This document shows positions 45,895 to 57,424 of a stretch of DNA of 64,000 nucleotides, in pieces. The notes under the pieces are model-generated. The model saw nothing but the letters and a program-made list of their open reading frames with translations. It was not told where the DNA came from and did no database searches. The stretch comes from Liriodendron chinense (taxonomy: Eukaryota; Streptophyta; Magnoliopsida; Magnoliales; Magnoliaceae): assembly GCA_003013855.2 (NCBI GenBank), contig PVNU02004148.1, positions 62,001 to 126,000 of the forward strand, written 5' to 3'. The position numbers were made by a program, and so were the translations under genes. How positions within the stretch are numbered: position 1 is the first letter of the stretch; each line of letters begins with the position of its first letter.

Positions 45895-45912
45895 TGGCGC
45901 CGTTGCCGGGGA
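45895..45912 (+). other. Primer binding site, tRNA-Asp
   Basis: TGGCGCCGTTGCCGGGGA, 7 bases after the LTR end, is the complement of the 3' end of plant tRNA-Asp, as used by Athila-type elements. Confidence 0.88.
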
Positions 45913-46576
45913 CTTGTCGGTTTTTACAGAATTTCTGAAAATAGTTTTCTATTGAGATTTTTAGGAATTTTTTTTTAGTACTAACTTAGCTTGTTTTATT
46001 TTGATTTTTGCAAGATTTTCTAGGAGTTGAAGTAGAAGTAAGTTGGTTCTATTGGATTCTCAAATAAGGTTTTGTCTTTCCAACCTTACTCTTCTTCTTC
46101 CCTATTCGTTCCTATCCTATTCATCTCTAGTAGAGTAGGTGGAGATTCCTTTTAGTCGGTCTAACCGTCTTGGATCTTTGATTGGTTGGCCCATGCCGCC
46201 TTGATTCCTTTTGGTCTGCATAGCCACCTTGGATCGCCCTGAGCTCAGAGATTTCTTTTCTCAACCTATTCCTCTTTCTTCTTTTCTAAATTTTTTCTCA
46301 AGATTCAAAGAGTGGGTGAGGTGTTCTCATGAACCCCTATTGACTAAGAGAAATCGGTCTCTATCTTCGCTTATGGCTCTGCCATTGCAAGACACCTTGT
46401 GTTTTGGTCATTGAGAGAAGTTAAGAAAAGTAGGAAGAATTCTTTTTCTTTTTCTTTCCTTTTCTCTTTCTTAGGATCTTCTTTGTTCTTCTTTTTATTT
46501 TTCTTTTCTCTCTTTTATTTTTGTTTCTAGATTTTTTATTTTTATATTTTTAGTTTCAACTTCTTAAAATTTCATT

Positions 46577-47449
46577 ATGAATGATTGGACGGGTGTACTG
46601 TCTAAGTATCTTTTAGAAGATGAGATATCGGATCAAGGCATCCAAAATCATTGTGATTGGAACTATTCAATGTATGATTATTTTTCTAAGACTCAATCTA
46701 CTTTTAATACTCCCCCACGTAAGACACTGCGAGATTACCGGAATGAGAACAATGTGCATAACTTTTCATCGGGTAAGACAATGGGAGAGTATCGGAAAGA
46801 GATGAATAATATTCCACTGGTTAGGACGATGCATGATCACTTGTATGGCTACGCATATCAACAATCATCTAATAGCCCAACATATGACATGCATAATCCA
46901 AATTGGTGGGGACATCAAAATTTCAATTTGGGAGACGAACCAACCATGGATGCTAACAATTATTTTCGAGAGTTCCTATCTTATGAATCTAAACCGACAC
47001 AAACTCTTGAGGATACACTGCGAGAATTTATGAAAATAACTGAGCAATGCATACAAAACCTCTCGCCAACTTCTGAAAATCATGAAACCGACATTAGGAA
47101 CATCGAATCAATCTTCACCAATGAGGAAGGGACTATTTAAGTTCAACCTCCTGCGGATCTAATGACTAAACTTATAGAGGATATCGATCTCAGTGATCCC
47201 AATATCGCCATTGATTATGGTGAATCAACTATTTCTTTTAGATATCCTGATTTTAATGATGAAGAGATTTCAATGACGGTTGATGAACCCGAGGAAATTA
47301 CAAAATCTGAAAGTGATAGTATGATTAACTACAATGAGGGTTCGATGGATGATTGTGAGCCCATGATTCCTTCTTCTCAAGGGCATAAAGTTTATGAGTC
47401 TCCAGAAGATATTCTTGCTAGGGAGTTAGCCGAAGTCGATTTTTTTTAA
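46577..47449 (+). pseudogene. Gag-like remnant of the retrotransposon
   Basis: One frame runs from ATG 46577 to a single TAA at 47138-47140 and continues to 47449. The protein has the RTMHDH/KTLRDY words, YDMHNPNWWGHQNFNLGDEP (similar to YNPGWRNHPNFSW-type gag words) and LEDTLREFMKITEQ followed by a coil-like segment. These recall the C-terminal part of Ty3 Athila/Tat gag. There is no zinc knuckle. The second part (47162-47449) is acidic and of unknown origin. One in-frame stop suggests recent loss or a non-functional frame. Confidence 0.6.
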
Positions 47450-47468
47450 GTCCTTCCACCAACATAAC

Positions 47469-48190
47469 ATGTCAAATTCTATTGTGGAAGACCTCTCTTG
47501 GGTTGAAAATTCTGTTTATTTGGATGACGGGATGATACAATCTAAAATTATAAACAATCAACTTATGAGAGATGTTGTGCCTCCCACTAACCCCGATGAA
47601 CTTTTTGTGGAGAACCTCCTCTCTATAGAGGAGGAATTCCTTGTCATTGAAACAGAATTTCTTCAATCATTAAAGGAGGACGAGGACCCTTCATCCGACT
47701 ATATCGATTTCCTAGAGGAATGCTTGACCCACTCCTATGATCTAGATGATCAGATGATTAAGGAGTAGGATATTTTGTTAGACACGGTGTCGGTGCCTGA
47801 AGAACACCATTCCACTGATTTACACTCTTTACCATTGTTTGTGGAAGCACCGTACAATTTTGAAATTGTGGAGGAGAAACCCTAACTGAAGAATATTTGA
47901 TGAACGTCTCTCCACCACCATGGGTTCTTCAGCCCATTGAAAATTCTGACTGGGTGGACCCGTTTTTATTCAATCATTACTCAGTCCAGAATTTGAGGAG
48001 ATATCTTTTTGCTGCTCTAATCTCCTCCCTTTATGCATGTAGTGAGCCTTACGATTGGACATCAATGATGACAAGCACCCATGTTTACTGTCAAGCAAGT
48101 CTTTGGATGGTCCTCATGAGAAATTTGTTGAAATTCATGAAGATCCTGCTCAAATTTGATCACGCAGTCGATTGGACTAATAAATGGTAG
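47469..48190 (+). pseudogene. Further broken frames of the element interior
   Basis: Frames at 47469-47768 (99 codons, acidic) and 47897-48190 continue the coding-like composition in different registers. No domain was recognised; they probably belong to the same decayed polyprotein. Confidence 0.4.
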
Positions 48191-49366
48191 GTAGGTAGGT
48201 TATGATTTCTTTTCTGCATTTAGGATTGAATAAATCTCATGGAGACAAGAAAGAAGCTAGACCTTAATAACTTGCTCTTTCAGGTACTTTCTCTCATACT
48301 CACTCTTCTTTATTTTATCATTGCTCTCATGTTGCATACATTACATATCTTTCTTACATTGAAGAGAATGTAAACTTTAGGTTGGGGGGTGAGATTCCTG
48401 CTGAATCTACTAGTGTTTTTGCAATATTTTGAGCAAAAATTTTCGAAAATTCTTTGATTTTTCTGATTTTAAAACTCTTTTAGAAAGTAAATTTCTATAA
48501 ACTCAAGTCTATGTGAATATGAGAAGATGAGATATAAAGTAGTCTGATTTTGAAAGCTTAAAATTTATTGATTTAGTGGTTTTCTACATGAGTTCTTTCT
48601 ATTATTTGACCGATAGAAAATTTTAAACATCATTGAAATCTAATACACATTACACATCACTCTCATTTGTAAAAATTTGGAAGGATCTTTTGATTGATTG
48701 ATTGGATTATAATTTGAAAGCGTTAAGGAACCAAGCCGGGGAGTATTGTCCATCACGTTCAAATGTAATTTGGGGCAAGAATTTTTATCCTATGTCATTA
48801 CCATTACGTGATTATTGCTTTAGTTTGAAGTGAGCTTTTTGAATTCTTCGGCTATTGATCTTTAAAAAGGAAAAAAAGAAAAAAAAAAAAAAAAAAAAGA
48901 AGAGTTGAATTGAAAATCAGTAAAGAAAATAGAATATCGAAAATGGCTACCTATGACCACCCAAAAAGGGAATGAGATTAGTGTGAAAGCCATCGATAGA
49001 ATAGTAAGGCAATCTCTTATCATAGGCATGTTGTTGATCTGTACGCTCTCTAGACTTATAATCCAATTGATCCATGGAAAGAAGGGTAATCTCGAAAGAT
49101 GAAGAGTTGAGTATTCACCAAGCACATTAGGTCATGAATGTTTGAATTGCTCTATTTGTGAATTAATTAGTTGGAACTCAGTAGGAACATTACTAACTCA
49201 TTGGAAGATAGGTTTTCATTATCATGCTACTAAATATGTCTGAGTTTCACTATTTCCATAGTTTGGATTTTATAAAAGTTACTTTTTTAGAGAAATTTAA
49301 GATTAGAGAGTTGAATTATTTTTCGCATGTTTTGCTATGGATTAGTAAAATGCTGGTTGGGCGGTG
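48191..49366 (+). other. Non-coding 3' interior of the retrotransposon
   Basis: TTAGGTTGGGGGGTGAG at about 48379 is a polypurine-like word far from the 3' LTR. The tract next to the LTR is GGTTGGGCGGTG (49355-49366). A run of A bases lies at about 48880-48898. No gene is seen. Confidence 0.55.
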
Positions 49367-50818
49367 TGTTGAGCCATGAATATTACATATTCTAACTCTT
49401 TTTCATCATCACACTATGTATGGTTTTCATGTTTAAAGACCAATCTAATATATGTTTTTGTGATTGTAGGAATAAGAAGGAGACTTCACCAATTCATGGT
49501 TAAAGAGTCACTTTGTATGCGTTGAATATCAACAAAACAAGTGCCAAAAGGTGGAGGAAAGAAGAAGAAAGAAGGAGAAGAAAATATAAAAAAACCTCTC
49601 GTAGACCTGTCACTAGACAAGTTTCCAGACAGGTCTTCAGGAGTCCAGAAAATAGAGCTTGCTGGACTGTTTTTGAGCTTTTTAGACCGGTCGCCAGATA
49701 GGTCGATCACGCTCTAGAAACAGAAATTTATATTTCTGTCTTTCGATTTTTGCTGCGCTGTGCGTAACTCTTGCGCGTTTTCTCGAAGATTCTGCGTTGC
49801 TGGAGCCCAAAACCTATAAAAGGACACCTTCACCTCGTTCCTAAGGGAACCGAGAAGAGATTTATCATAGTGGGAGAAGGAGAGAGTCAGATTCAGAGTT
49901 CTACAACTCCCTCTACCTAGTTTTCCTTCTAGTTCTTCATGTTTTCATTAGTTTTCCTGTTTTTCCTTAGTATGGTTGGCTAAACCTCTTAGCTAGGGCT
50001 AAGAGGTGAAGCTTGTAGTAGATCTAAGATGTTTTAATTCGTTTTAATGGTTTCATAGATCGTTTTTATTGATTGAACAATGGTTTGTGTAGTTTAAATG
50101 AAGTTCTAAGTAGTTTTTCTTAATCTTATGATGACTCATGGATGTTTGGAAGAATTGTCTTAATTCTTAGTTGTTTTGCATGGATCTAGACCTATACGCT
50201 CCGAGCAATCGGATTCAAGGCGCTCTAGAACTTGGTTCTTCATGTGAGAACTTCAAACCAAAGTTCTACTTTTTTTTTTATGAAAAATCTGAGATATGTG
50301 TTGTTTCTTCATATGATTTGAATCAAGTTCAAATCATGATATTGGTTAAGCTTTGTGACAGGGTTTGATGATTATTATGATTGTGATCTTAACCTACTGG
50401 AACTAGGATTGGCCTATGCAATTAAGTGTGCCTAAGTCCTAACTTGAATTGAGGGAATTATGTTGATGAACAACACATGTATTGTATTGTTTTGCTGAAT
50501 TAACCGCTCTATAATCCGGCTAGATAGGATTTGATTTCGATTCTAGTTGTGTAATTGTGTAATTGGGAAACCAAAGCGAATCATACATCAATGATTGCTA
50601 TAAGTGGATCCTTGGCACCCTAGTGCTTCTTTAGATTGTTAATTTCATCTCAAGTTTATAGATTACTCTTCTACATTTGAATTCCAGTTTATTGTAGTTT
50701 AATTTCAATTGGAGATTGTTAGAAGAAATTCTGAGAATTCCTAAATTAGTCCTTGAGAACAATCTCGGTCTCTACTGAATTATTACTACATCGCAACCCT
50801 ATACTTGGGGAGCGAACA
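49367..50818 (+). repeat. 3' LTR
   Basis: 1,452 bp, colinear with the 5' LTR. Most differences visible by eye are C/T or G/A changes, as expected of deaminated methylcytosine. The TATAAAA box is at 49815-49821. Confidence 0.92.
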
Positions 50819-50823
50819 CCTAT

Positions 50824-51808
50824 AGATCCAATGGTGGCCCATTTAATGGTCCTGTTGACCTGTGGAGCATACACAACAAATCGAGTGGTCCTATTGCACA
50901 TGTGATGCCTTAGCACCTGTTAAAATCCTATTTCCACTTCTTGATCTTGGTTCCTTGCTACTCGTTGCCATAAATGTAGATGTACAATTAGCAATTCTGA
51001 CCGCTTGTCTGGTAGGGCCTTTCATGGATGGCTCACAATTACAAGAACCACAATGATTGGGTGATCCTAGCCTCCTGATTGGTTGACTTTTTTCCTTTGA
51101 ATGTGGACAATCATTGACCTTGTTTATTTCAGGTTTGCAGACCATGGATCCAATTGGTATGTCATCTTGGGATGAACCGAAGTCGGGCACATGGGCATAT
51201 GCATGTTGGCGATGTCTTTAGGGTGAATGCTTGGATCTTGTTACTTTTTGGTGAATTTGATTAGGTGATTTTAATGTCCATGGGGTTTGTGGTTGGACGG
51301 TGATGTGACTTTACCGGTGGTTTGTGTCAGATTCCAGCAGTTCGGCAGCCAAAAATACGATGTAGTTACCTGAATATGAGGAGGGTAGATTTACATTGTG
51401 GCCAAAGGACCATACATGTGACCCTTTTTTTTTTTTTTTTAAGAAAGTATTGGGTGTTCTATGGGGTATTAAATGCTAGCATCCAAGTTAGTTATCCAGC
51501 ACTCAATTAACCTCCACATGGCACATGTGTACAAGATCAGAATCGTACATCTGTCAGTTTTTACTGTGGATGGTGTACACAAGTCCTCCAATCAGCGACT
51601 AGGATTTGACAAGTGGAGGTCCACAACAAGGCACAATAGATGAAAAGATACCCCAAGACTAGCGCTTCATGCCTAACTTTCACAGTGGGCGAATTTCAGG
51701 CCTACTACATGACATAATCCCTTCTGGATGTAAGCTGCATAAAGGCCCATCAGACCGGCCCAGAAAAACCAATTGCACACACTTGGGCCTGTGACTATGG
51801 CTCATGGA
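50824..51808. other. Gene-free stretch
   Basis: No gene is supported. A T tract lies at about 51425-51440. A 99-codon minus-strand frame (50891-51190) has no recognised domain. Confidence 0.45.
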
Positions 51809-52089
51809 TAGGGCCGTACATGAGCTCAGGCCTTTAGCTAGCAGGCACGGTCAAGCTTGACAATGTATTGGGCTAGACCTAGGTTTGCATCTGCCTAAAG
51901 GCCCGAAGAGTAGGCCCAGCCTGACCCAACTAATTTAAAATCAGTAGGCTTAGTATTTCACTAGTGGGCACAGTCCGGACTGAACTTGATTCCTTACTAA
52001 AGGGCCTGGTCTAGGACTCAGATCCTTAGCTCTTGGGTTTGACCTGGACTTGCTTAAACCCATCCCAGTCCAGTCTAGTTGTAACCCTA
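51809..52089. mobile_element. hAT-like element (TAGGGCC ends), low certainty
   Basis: The left end TAGGGCCGTACATGAGCTC and right end read inward TAGGGTTACAACTAG share only the first bases. The interior has GGCCCAGCCTGACCC and TAGCTAGCAGGCAC words as in other gcc-rich hAT-like repeats. The flanking 8-mers match poorly. Confidence 0.45.
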
Positions 52090-52369
52090 TTCATCAGTAA
52101 ACCTTGTAAAGGTTACTGAAAAACCTACCAAACTAGTCTTATTTGAAATGTCTGCCACAATTACAGAAATTGATTGGTGGTTGAAATAATCAATAATAAT
52201 GGCTGGACACCTGGCTGCTGTCCCACTCTTTCCTTGGTCAAAGGTCTTAGTCCCTTCTTAAAAGTAGATGAATGATGGGGTGAAATGTGTCTTTATGTGG
52301 TCCCATGTCAGAACAGTCAGTGGGTGATTTAGCCCACTAGTAATGAACTAGCCTTCACAGGCATGGTTT

Positions 52370-52540
52370 TGGACAGTAGGCACTTGACTCGGGACTGACT
52401 CATTCAGTCTTGAATCGAGTCATGACTCAGCCAAGTCACCCCTATTTTCAGTTCTAGCTCACGATGTCAAACCAAATTTCCTCCATGTCCGAGTTGACTT
52501 GTATGAGTAACACAGGACTCACTTGAGTTTTAAAACCTTG
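52370..52540. repeat. ACTCG/GAGTC-rich degenerate repeat
   Basis: It holds CTTGACTCGGGACTGACTC, GAGTCATGACTCAG and CACTTGAGTTTTAAAACC words, of the same composition as the patch at 1205-1380. Confidence 0.5.
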
Positions 52541-52930
52541 CTCATAGGTGTGTTTGAGAAGAGTAACAAGAATGTGTTCTGCTGGGAGCCTGGGACTGTG
52601 TTTGGATTCGCAAGTGAACTGAATTAAATTGCAAGCAGTCAGTTTAATTAAGAGGAAATTACCAATTGCAGCTTCACTTTATTCAACTTGAAAGCAACAC
52701 AACTGCAATGCAATTCGATAATGCCTGCAAACAGACCATAAGTAGTTTGTTTAAAATTGGGTCCTCTATGAGCTTATTTGCGATCTCTACTACAACATAA
52801 CTACTTACCTTACAGGGGTGGAAACAGTGATTCTCAGGGGCAGATAAAGCATAGCCTTTGAAGTTCTTTTTCCTTTTTGAGTTCAAAAAATGGGAATAAC
52901 ATGATCGTTTACAATGGTGACACATCTTCT

Positions 52931-54847
52931 TCACCAGTAGTCCTTACATGTGCACGTTCCCTCTTTGAAATGGTGGAATCTTGTTCTATCCCTAACAACT
53001 ATCTCTCGATCATAAACTTTAGAAATGAGCTTTGTTACATAATGGCAGTCGTTGCACACTCGAAGGTTCTTCACTATACGAATCACAGTCCCGTCGCAAG
53101 TGCTGATCAATCCAAAAGCAATCGCTAGCTTCTCACTGTGACGGGCCAGTGCTTCTTCCTTCTCCTCTTCATCGATGTCAAGCAACACATCTGTCCTGTT
53201 GGGGATATACCCTTCTAATCTTATCAACCGTTCAATCTCCTCCCACTTTTCCAGTATCTCTCCTATCTGAGGATGCGATGTATCACCGACCATGAATGGG
53301 TGGACCACCCCTCTGATATCAATTAAGCTGCATCCTGGGGTCTTGATCGTCCCCTTCATTTTCATCAGCTTCCATACCTTCGATGCATCCTCACGTCTCC
53401 CAGACACAACATATATGTTAGCGAGAAGCACATACACTGCACCGTTATGCGGCTCTAGCTCAATCAAGTGCTTCACCACATACTCAGCCATCTCAACATC
53501 CCCATGAAATCGACAACCTGCCATAAGGGCCCCCCAGACAAGGCCATCTGGCTCCATCGGCATCTGTCTGATTATCTCTCTCGCCTCCTCGAGTCGCCCA
53601 CCCCGGGACAAAAGATCCACAATACATCCATAATGCTCAATCTTTGGCTCAATGCTATAAACCTCGTTCATCAAATTGAAGATTCGACGGCCCTCATCAA
53701 CCAAACCAGCATGAGTGCACGCACATAGAGCCCCTATAAACGCAATATCGTCAGGCCTTATACCCTCCCCCTCCATCTTGCTAAACAAATCGAGTGCCTC
53801 ACGGCCTCGACCATGCATTGCTAACCCTTTGATCAGGGTTGTCCACACCAACAGATTCCTCTCCTTCATCTCACTAAAAACCTCCAAACCCAACTCTACT
53901 TCCCCACACTTTGCATACATATCAATCAATGCAGTGCCCAAAAATACATTCACTCTCATCCCATTAGCCTTCAAATACCCATGCACCCATTTGCCTTGCT
54001 CGAGCGCACCCAAATGAGAGCAAGCGCAGAGCACACTCACCAACGTAGCCTCATTCGGCATAACAAGCCCAGCCAACATTTCTTCAAAGATGCTCAGCGC
54101 TTCCTTTGATATCCCTGCTTGAACATAACCGGCAATAATCGCGCTCCAAGAAATCCCATTCCTCTCCGGCATTTCATCGAACAAGCTCCTCGCCGTACAC
54201 ATATCACCCATTCTCGCATACCCACTAATCATCGAATTCCACGACACAACGTCTCTCTCAGGACTTCCATCAAACAGTTCGCGTGCAACTTGAATTTTGC
54301 CAATTACGGAGTAGAAATTCACGAGGGCATTGTTCACAAATACACAACCGTGTAATCCGAGCTTGAGCGACTGCCCGTGAATGGACTCGCCCTGCGGGCA
54401 GGCGGGGATTCGGGCGCAGGCTTTGAGGAGGAGAGGGAAGGTGTAGACGTCGGGCAGGAGGCCTGCCCGGAGGGTTTGTACATAGATGGAAATAGAATTC
54501 TGGGGAGTGGGCGTTTGTGCATGAGATCTGATGAGGGTGTTGTAGAAGAAGATGGTGGGGTGGGGGATTTGGGAGAAGAGGAGGGTGGCGTAAGGGAGGT
54601 GGCGGCCGGAATCTGACGACGCTGCGGCGGAGAAGAGGCGGCCGAGGAGGCGGAGGTCGTCGGAGAGGAGGAGGCCGGTAGTGGTGAGGTGGGCCTGGAT
54701 CTGCTTGAGGTGGGCCATGTCGGCGCATTTTTGGAGGAGGTGGTGGAGATGAGCGGTCATGAGATGTGGGGTCACATGCAAACGTGTGGGGTCGTAGCGA
54801 TGAGGAAGGGAGATTGGACCGGGGCTAACACCTGCTCCGGCCTGCAC
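52931..54847 (-). CDS. Pentatricopeptide repeat protein, PLS class with E and DYW domains
   Basis: This is a single intronless frame of 638 residues. The N-terminus has no clear domain before about residue 35; an in-frame Met at residue 30 is an alternative start. About residues 35-450 are PPR motifs of P, L and S type (for example VSWNSMISGYARMGDMCTAR, VWTTLIKGLAMHGRGREAL). The E region follows (VWGALMAGCRFHGDVEMAEY), then the DYW deaminase-like domain to the C-terminal DYW. The zinc and catalytic signature HSE (His570, Glu572) and CNDC (Cys598, Cys601) is complete. Such proteins act in organelles, usually in C-to-U RNA editing, each at a few sites chosen by the repeat code. Target site and compartment are not known from sequence. 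The frame is unbroken and the gene looks functional. Confidence 0.97.
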   Translation of the reverse strand: MQAGAGVSPGPISLPHRYDPTRLHVTPHLMTAHLHHLLQKCADMAHLKQIQAHLTTTGLLLSDDLRLLGRLFSAAASSDSGRHLPYATLLFSQIPHPTIFFYNTLIRSHAQTPTPQNSISIYVQTLRAGLLPDVYTFPLLLKACARIPACPQGESIHGQSLKLGLHGCVFVNNALVNFYSVIGKIQVARELFDGSPERDVVSWNSMISGYARMGDMCTARSLFDEMPERNGISWSAIIAGYVQAGISKEALSIFEEMLAGLVMPNEATLVSVLCACSHLGALEQGKWVHGYLKANGMRVNVFLGTALIDMYAKCGEVELGLEVFSEMKERNLLVWTTLIKGLAMHGRGREALDLFSKMEGEGIRPDDIAFIGALCACTHAGLVDEGRRIFNLMNEVYSIEPKIEHYGCIVDLLSRGGRLEEAREIIRQMPMEPDGLVWGALMAGCRFHGDVEMAEYVVKHLIELEPHNGAVYVLLANIYVVSGRREDASKVWKLMKMKGTIKTPGCSLIDIRGVVHPFMVGDTSHPQIGEILEKWEEIERLIRLEGYIPNRTDVLLDIDEEEKEEALARHSEKLAIAFGLISTCDGTVIRIVKNLRVCNDCHYVTKLISKVYDREIVVRDRTRFHHFKEGTCTCKDYW

Positions 54848-54985
54848 GGTTTTTCTCGGGTGGGCCCTACAGCATATGGATCAGATTTCTTGCGACCCTG
54901 CGATGTCTCTGAAAAATCCATCCCGTCCATCCGTTTTTCCAGCTTGTCCAGATCCATTCGAGAGCCCAAGAATGGGACGCCGATT
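54848..54985 (-). promoter_or_regulatory. Short upstream region of the PPR gene
   Basis: Only about 140 bp separate the start codon from an old MITE. Near 54858-54866 GGTGGGCCC contains a TGGGCC word, a motif often found in promoters of organelle-targeted plant genes. No clear TATA box is seen. Confidence 0.35.
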
Positions 54986-55450
54986 GGGGAGTACCTGGGC
55001 TTGTCCCATACTCAGGCACAGGCCGGGGCTCTAAGGAGCCCACCATGATGTATGGGTTTATCTACACCGTCCATCCATTTTTCTATATCATTTAAGATAC
55101 AACCCGAAAAATGAAGCATATCCAATGCCCAACTGGACCACACAGTGGGTATTGAACGCCCTGATTGCAAACATCTCAGGAGCTGCAGAAGTTTTGGATC
55201 AGATGATATTTGTATTTTCCCTACATCCAGGTCTATATGATCTCATGAACAAGTTGGATGAAAAATAAACATCACCGAAGGCCGATGGTTTCAACCGTAG
55301 GTGTCATTATCACCTCTGCTTCCTAAGGTGTGGTCTACTTGAGCCTTGGATCTCCCTCATTTCTTGCCTTATATCCTAAAATGATAAGGAAAAATGGATG
55401 GACAGTGTGTATAAAGCCTATACATCACAATGGCCCCTTGGAGCACCATG
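54986..55450. mobile_element. Foldback MITE, subterminal type E-like, upstream of PPR gene
   Basis: The left end GGGGAGTACCTGGGCTTGTC resembles the type E end (GGATTAGGTACTACCC plus AAGCCTGTCC). The core has CTACACCGTCCATCCATTTT and, on the other side, AAAAATGGATGGACAGTGTG. The right terminus is eroded, so the end is approximate. Confidence 0.6.
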
Positions 55451-55479
55451 CTACGCCCAACTGAGGATAGATGGTGGCA

Positions 55480-55790
55480 GACCTAATTTGCATCCCAAAA
55501 AATGAGGCAAATCCGAAACTTAAGTGGGCCGCAATATAAAAAATAGTGGGATCTACTAGTGAATATTTTTGTGTTTTCATTCATCCCAATGCCTCATGAA
55601 TGGCTAGGCTAGCATATAAACAACGCATTGGGCCACATGAAGGTTTTAACAATAGGCATTTTCTTTTCCACCTTTTTTTCTAACTTGTAACCTACTTGAG
55701 TTTTGGACCTCCCTAATTTTTACTAGCAAAATTTGCTGGACTGGGTGGATTTCTCACAAACATCTTGATGAGCACCATCTAATTTCCTAC
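55480..55790. repeat. Eroded foldback element, shared-core type
   Basis: It has words such as AAAATGAGGCAAATCCGAAA, ACTTGAGTTTTGGACCTCC and GGACTGGGTGGATTT from the two inner arms. Ends are not visible. Confidence 0.45.
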
Positions 55791-57424
55791 TGAAAAAACA
55801 ATTCGTGTGCCAATTCAATGTGGGTGAGTTATTAATCGTGATCCAAAAATTTCTATGACACTTGTTAGCTTGGATTTTAAAACCAAGGTAAGAAAAGAGT
55901 TTTTGAAAAGTTTAATTGATTATATTAAAAGATTTTATGCTGAGATTAGTCCATATTTCTCAAAAATAGAAAAATCTATTTAAACTATTTTTACCTAAAG
56001 TACAAATGTCGATCACGCGCCACTGACAAACTTCCAATGCAAGGAACCATTCAGGAATTCATCCAATATGAAAAGAGTAGATAGCTACCATCAAAATCTT
56101 GGTAAGAGCTAGATTCAAGCCATCCTCGAAGCAGACTACCACACACCCTATACATGTGGATGTAATGAGTAGAGAGGGTTTAGGTGTGGCTCACTTCCTT
56201 TCTATCCTTCTCACTATATGTTTGAGGTGTGTCGAAGCTCTTCCCTCTCATTTTGGAAAGAATTTTAAAAAGCGGAGTTTGGGTTACAGGAGGATACATA
56301 CCATATGACACTCCATCACCTTAGGAAACATCTATGTACCATGTTGTGAAGGATATCCGTATATCTGGCTAATCCATGCACCCCAACTGTACAAATCCAT
56401 CCAATATCAGTGGTCACCATCTTTGGGCAATTCCTATGCAACCTAAGGTATAGATCATGTCAAGTATGATAAAATAAATCAACAGTTAAAAATGAAAGTT
56501 AATAGTTGAAAAACTTCGATTAACCAATTGAAAACTTAAAGGTGTCATTTGGCCTTTTAAACACTTAATGAACGTCTAATTAAACCTTAACATCAACCAC
56601 ATATTCATATACTATTCATGTCTTGAAAAAGATCAAGTGAATCCCATATTTAATTGTGTGTACTTCAAGAACCTAATGAAAAAATTCAGTTACACCCACT
56701 TTTAGTGGTTATGCGGAAGCCTGGTAAGAGAGCCAAAGTATGATCAAGCAAGAAGCCCGGTAAGAGAGCCAAAGTATGATCAATCAAAATATATCCATTT
56801 GCACATCCTTAGGTGATGGGATTTTGATAGAGCTAATAACTACAATCCTATTTAAGTCTGGACATGATAAGCCTCCCAATCTTGATGCTTATAAGCGATC
56901 CATGTCAATGCAAGTGACTGACTCAATCCAAGAGACCATCCATAACATACACACACACTTACTCATGTAAGGTAGGGAATGAGGCAGACCAACAACAAGT
57001 TGGACCTGATGGGTGGAGACTATCTATTCTGACACCAAACTAGTCCCCTCACATTAGATGATCAACTAATGATAATACATGTATACTCAAGGACCTGCAT
57101 GGTTATGGTTAGGGAAATGGGATCCATGAAACAAAACTCTCCTTTAGCTATCAAGCTATTGTTTCTAATTTTAATTGTCTAAGAACATCATAACCAATGC
57201 TTCTCAAACTGACATAAACATGTTCAAAAGTAATCTAAGAAAAAGTAAATGCATCATATCATTAGTCAAGGTCTAATAATATTGGTTTTCCAGGAGATAA
57301 CCCGAACAACACATGAGAGCAAGTGTAGGGTCTACCTCATGTCCGTGTGATGTGATCTACTCCGTCTACCATTTCACCAGCTCTTGTTAAGATGTGATTC
57401 AAAAAGCATTGTGGTAGATTGAAA
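55791..57424. other. Gene-free stretch with a short tandem repeat
   Basis: At 56716-56787 a 36-bp unit with GGTAAGAGAGCCAAAGTATG occurs twice in tandem. Otherwise I see nothing coding. A faint foldback element may begin near 57328. Confidence 0.45.

Larger units (their letters stand above)
44444..50818 (+). mobile_element. Complete non-autonomous Ty3-type LTR retrotransposon
   Basis: Two long repeats (44444-45887 and 49367-50818) begin TGTTGAGCC and end GCGAACA. The 5-bp target duplication CCTAT is exact (44439-44443 and 50819-50823). A primer site complementary to tRNA-Asp follows the 5' LTR. The 3.5 kb interior has a decayed gag-like frame and no protease, reverse transcriptase, RNase H or integrase, so it depended on a partner element. 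The tRNA-Asp site and gag words suggest an Athila/Tat-like relative. The element looks moderately young: the LTRs differ at a few percent of sites. Confidence 0.93.

Noticed and set aside
50891..51190. 99-codon minus-strand frame next to the 3' LTR
   Set aside because: Tested as a possible N-terminal half of the RNase H fragment; no RNase H motif (DG, E or D signature) was found.
54270..54728. 152-codon Pro/Arg/His-rich minus-strand frame
   Set aside because: It is a shadow in another register of the 5' part of the PPR gene.
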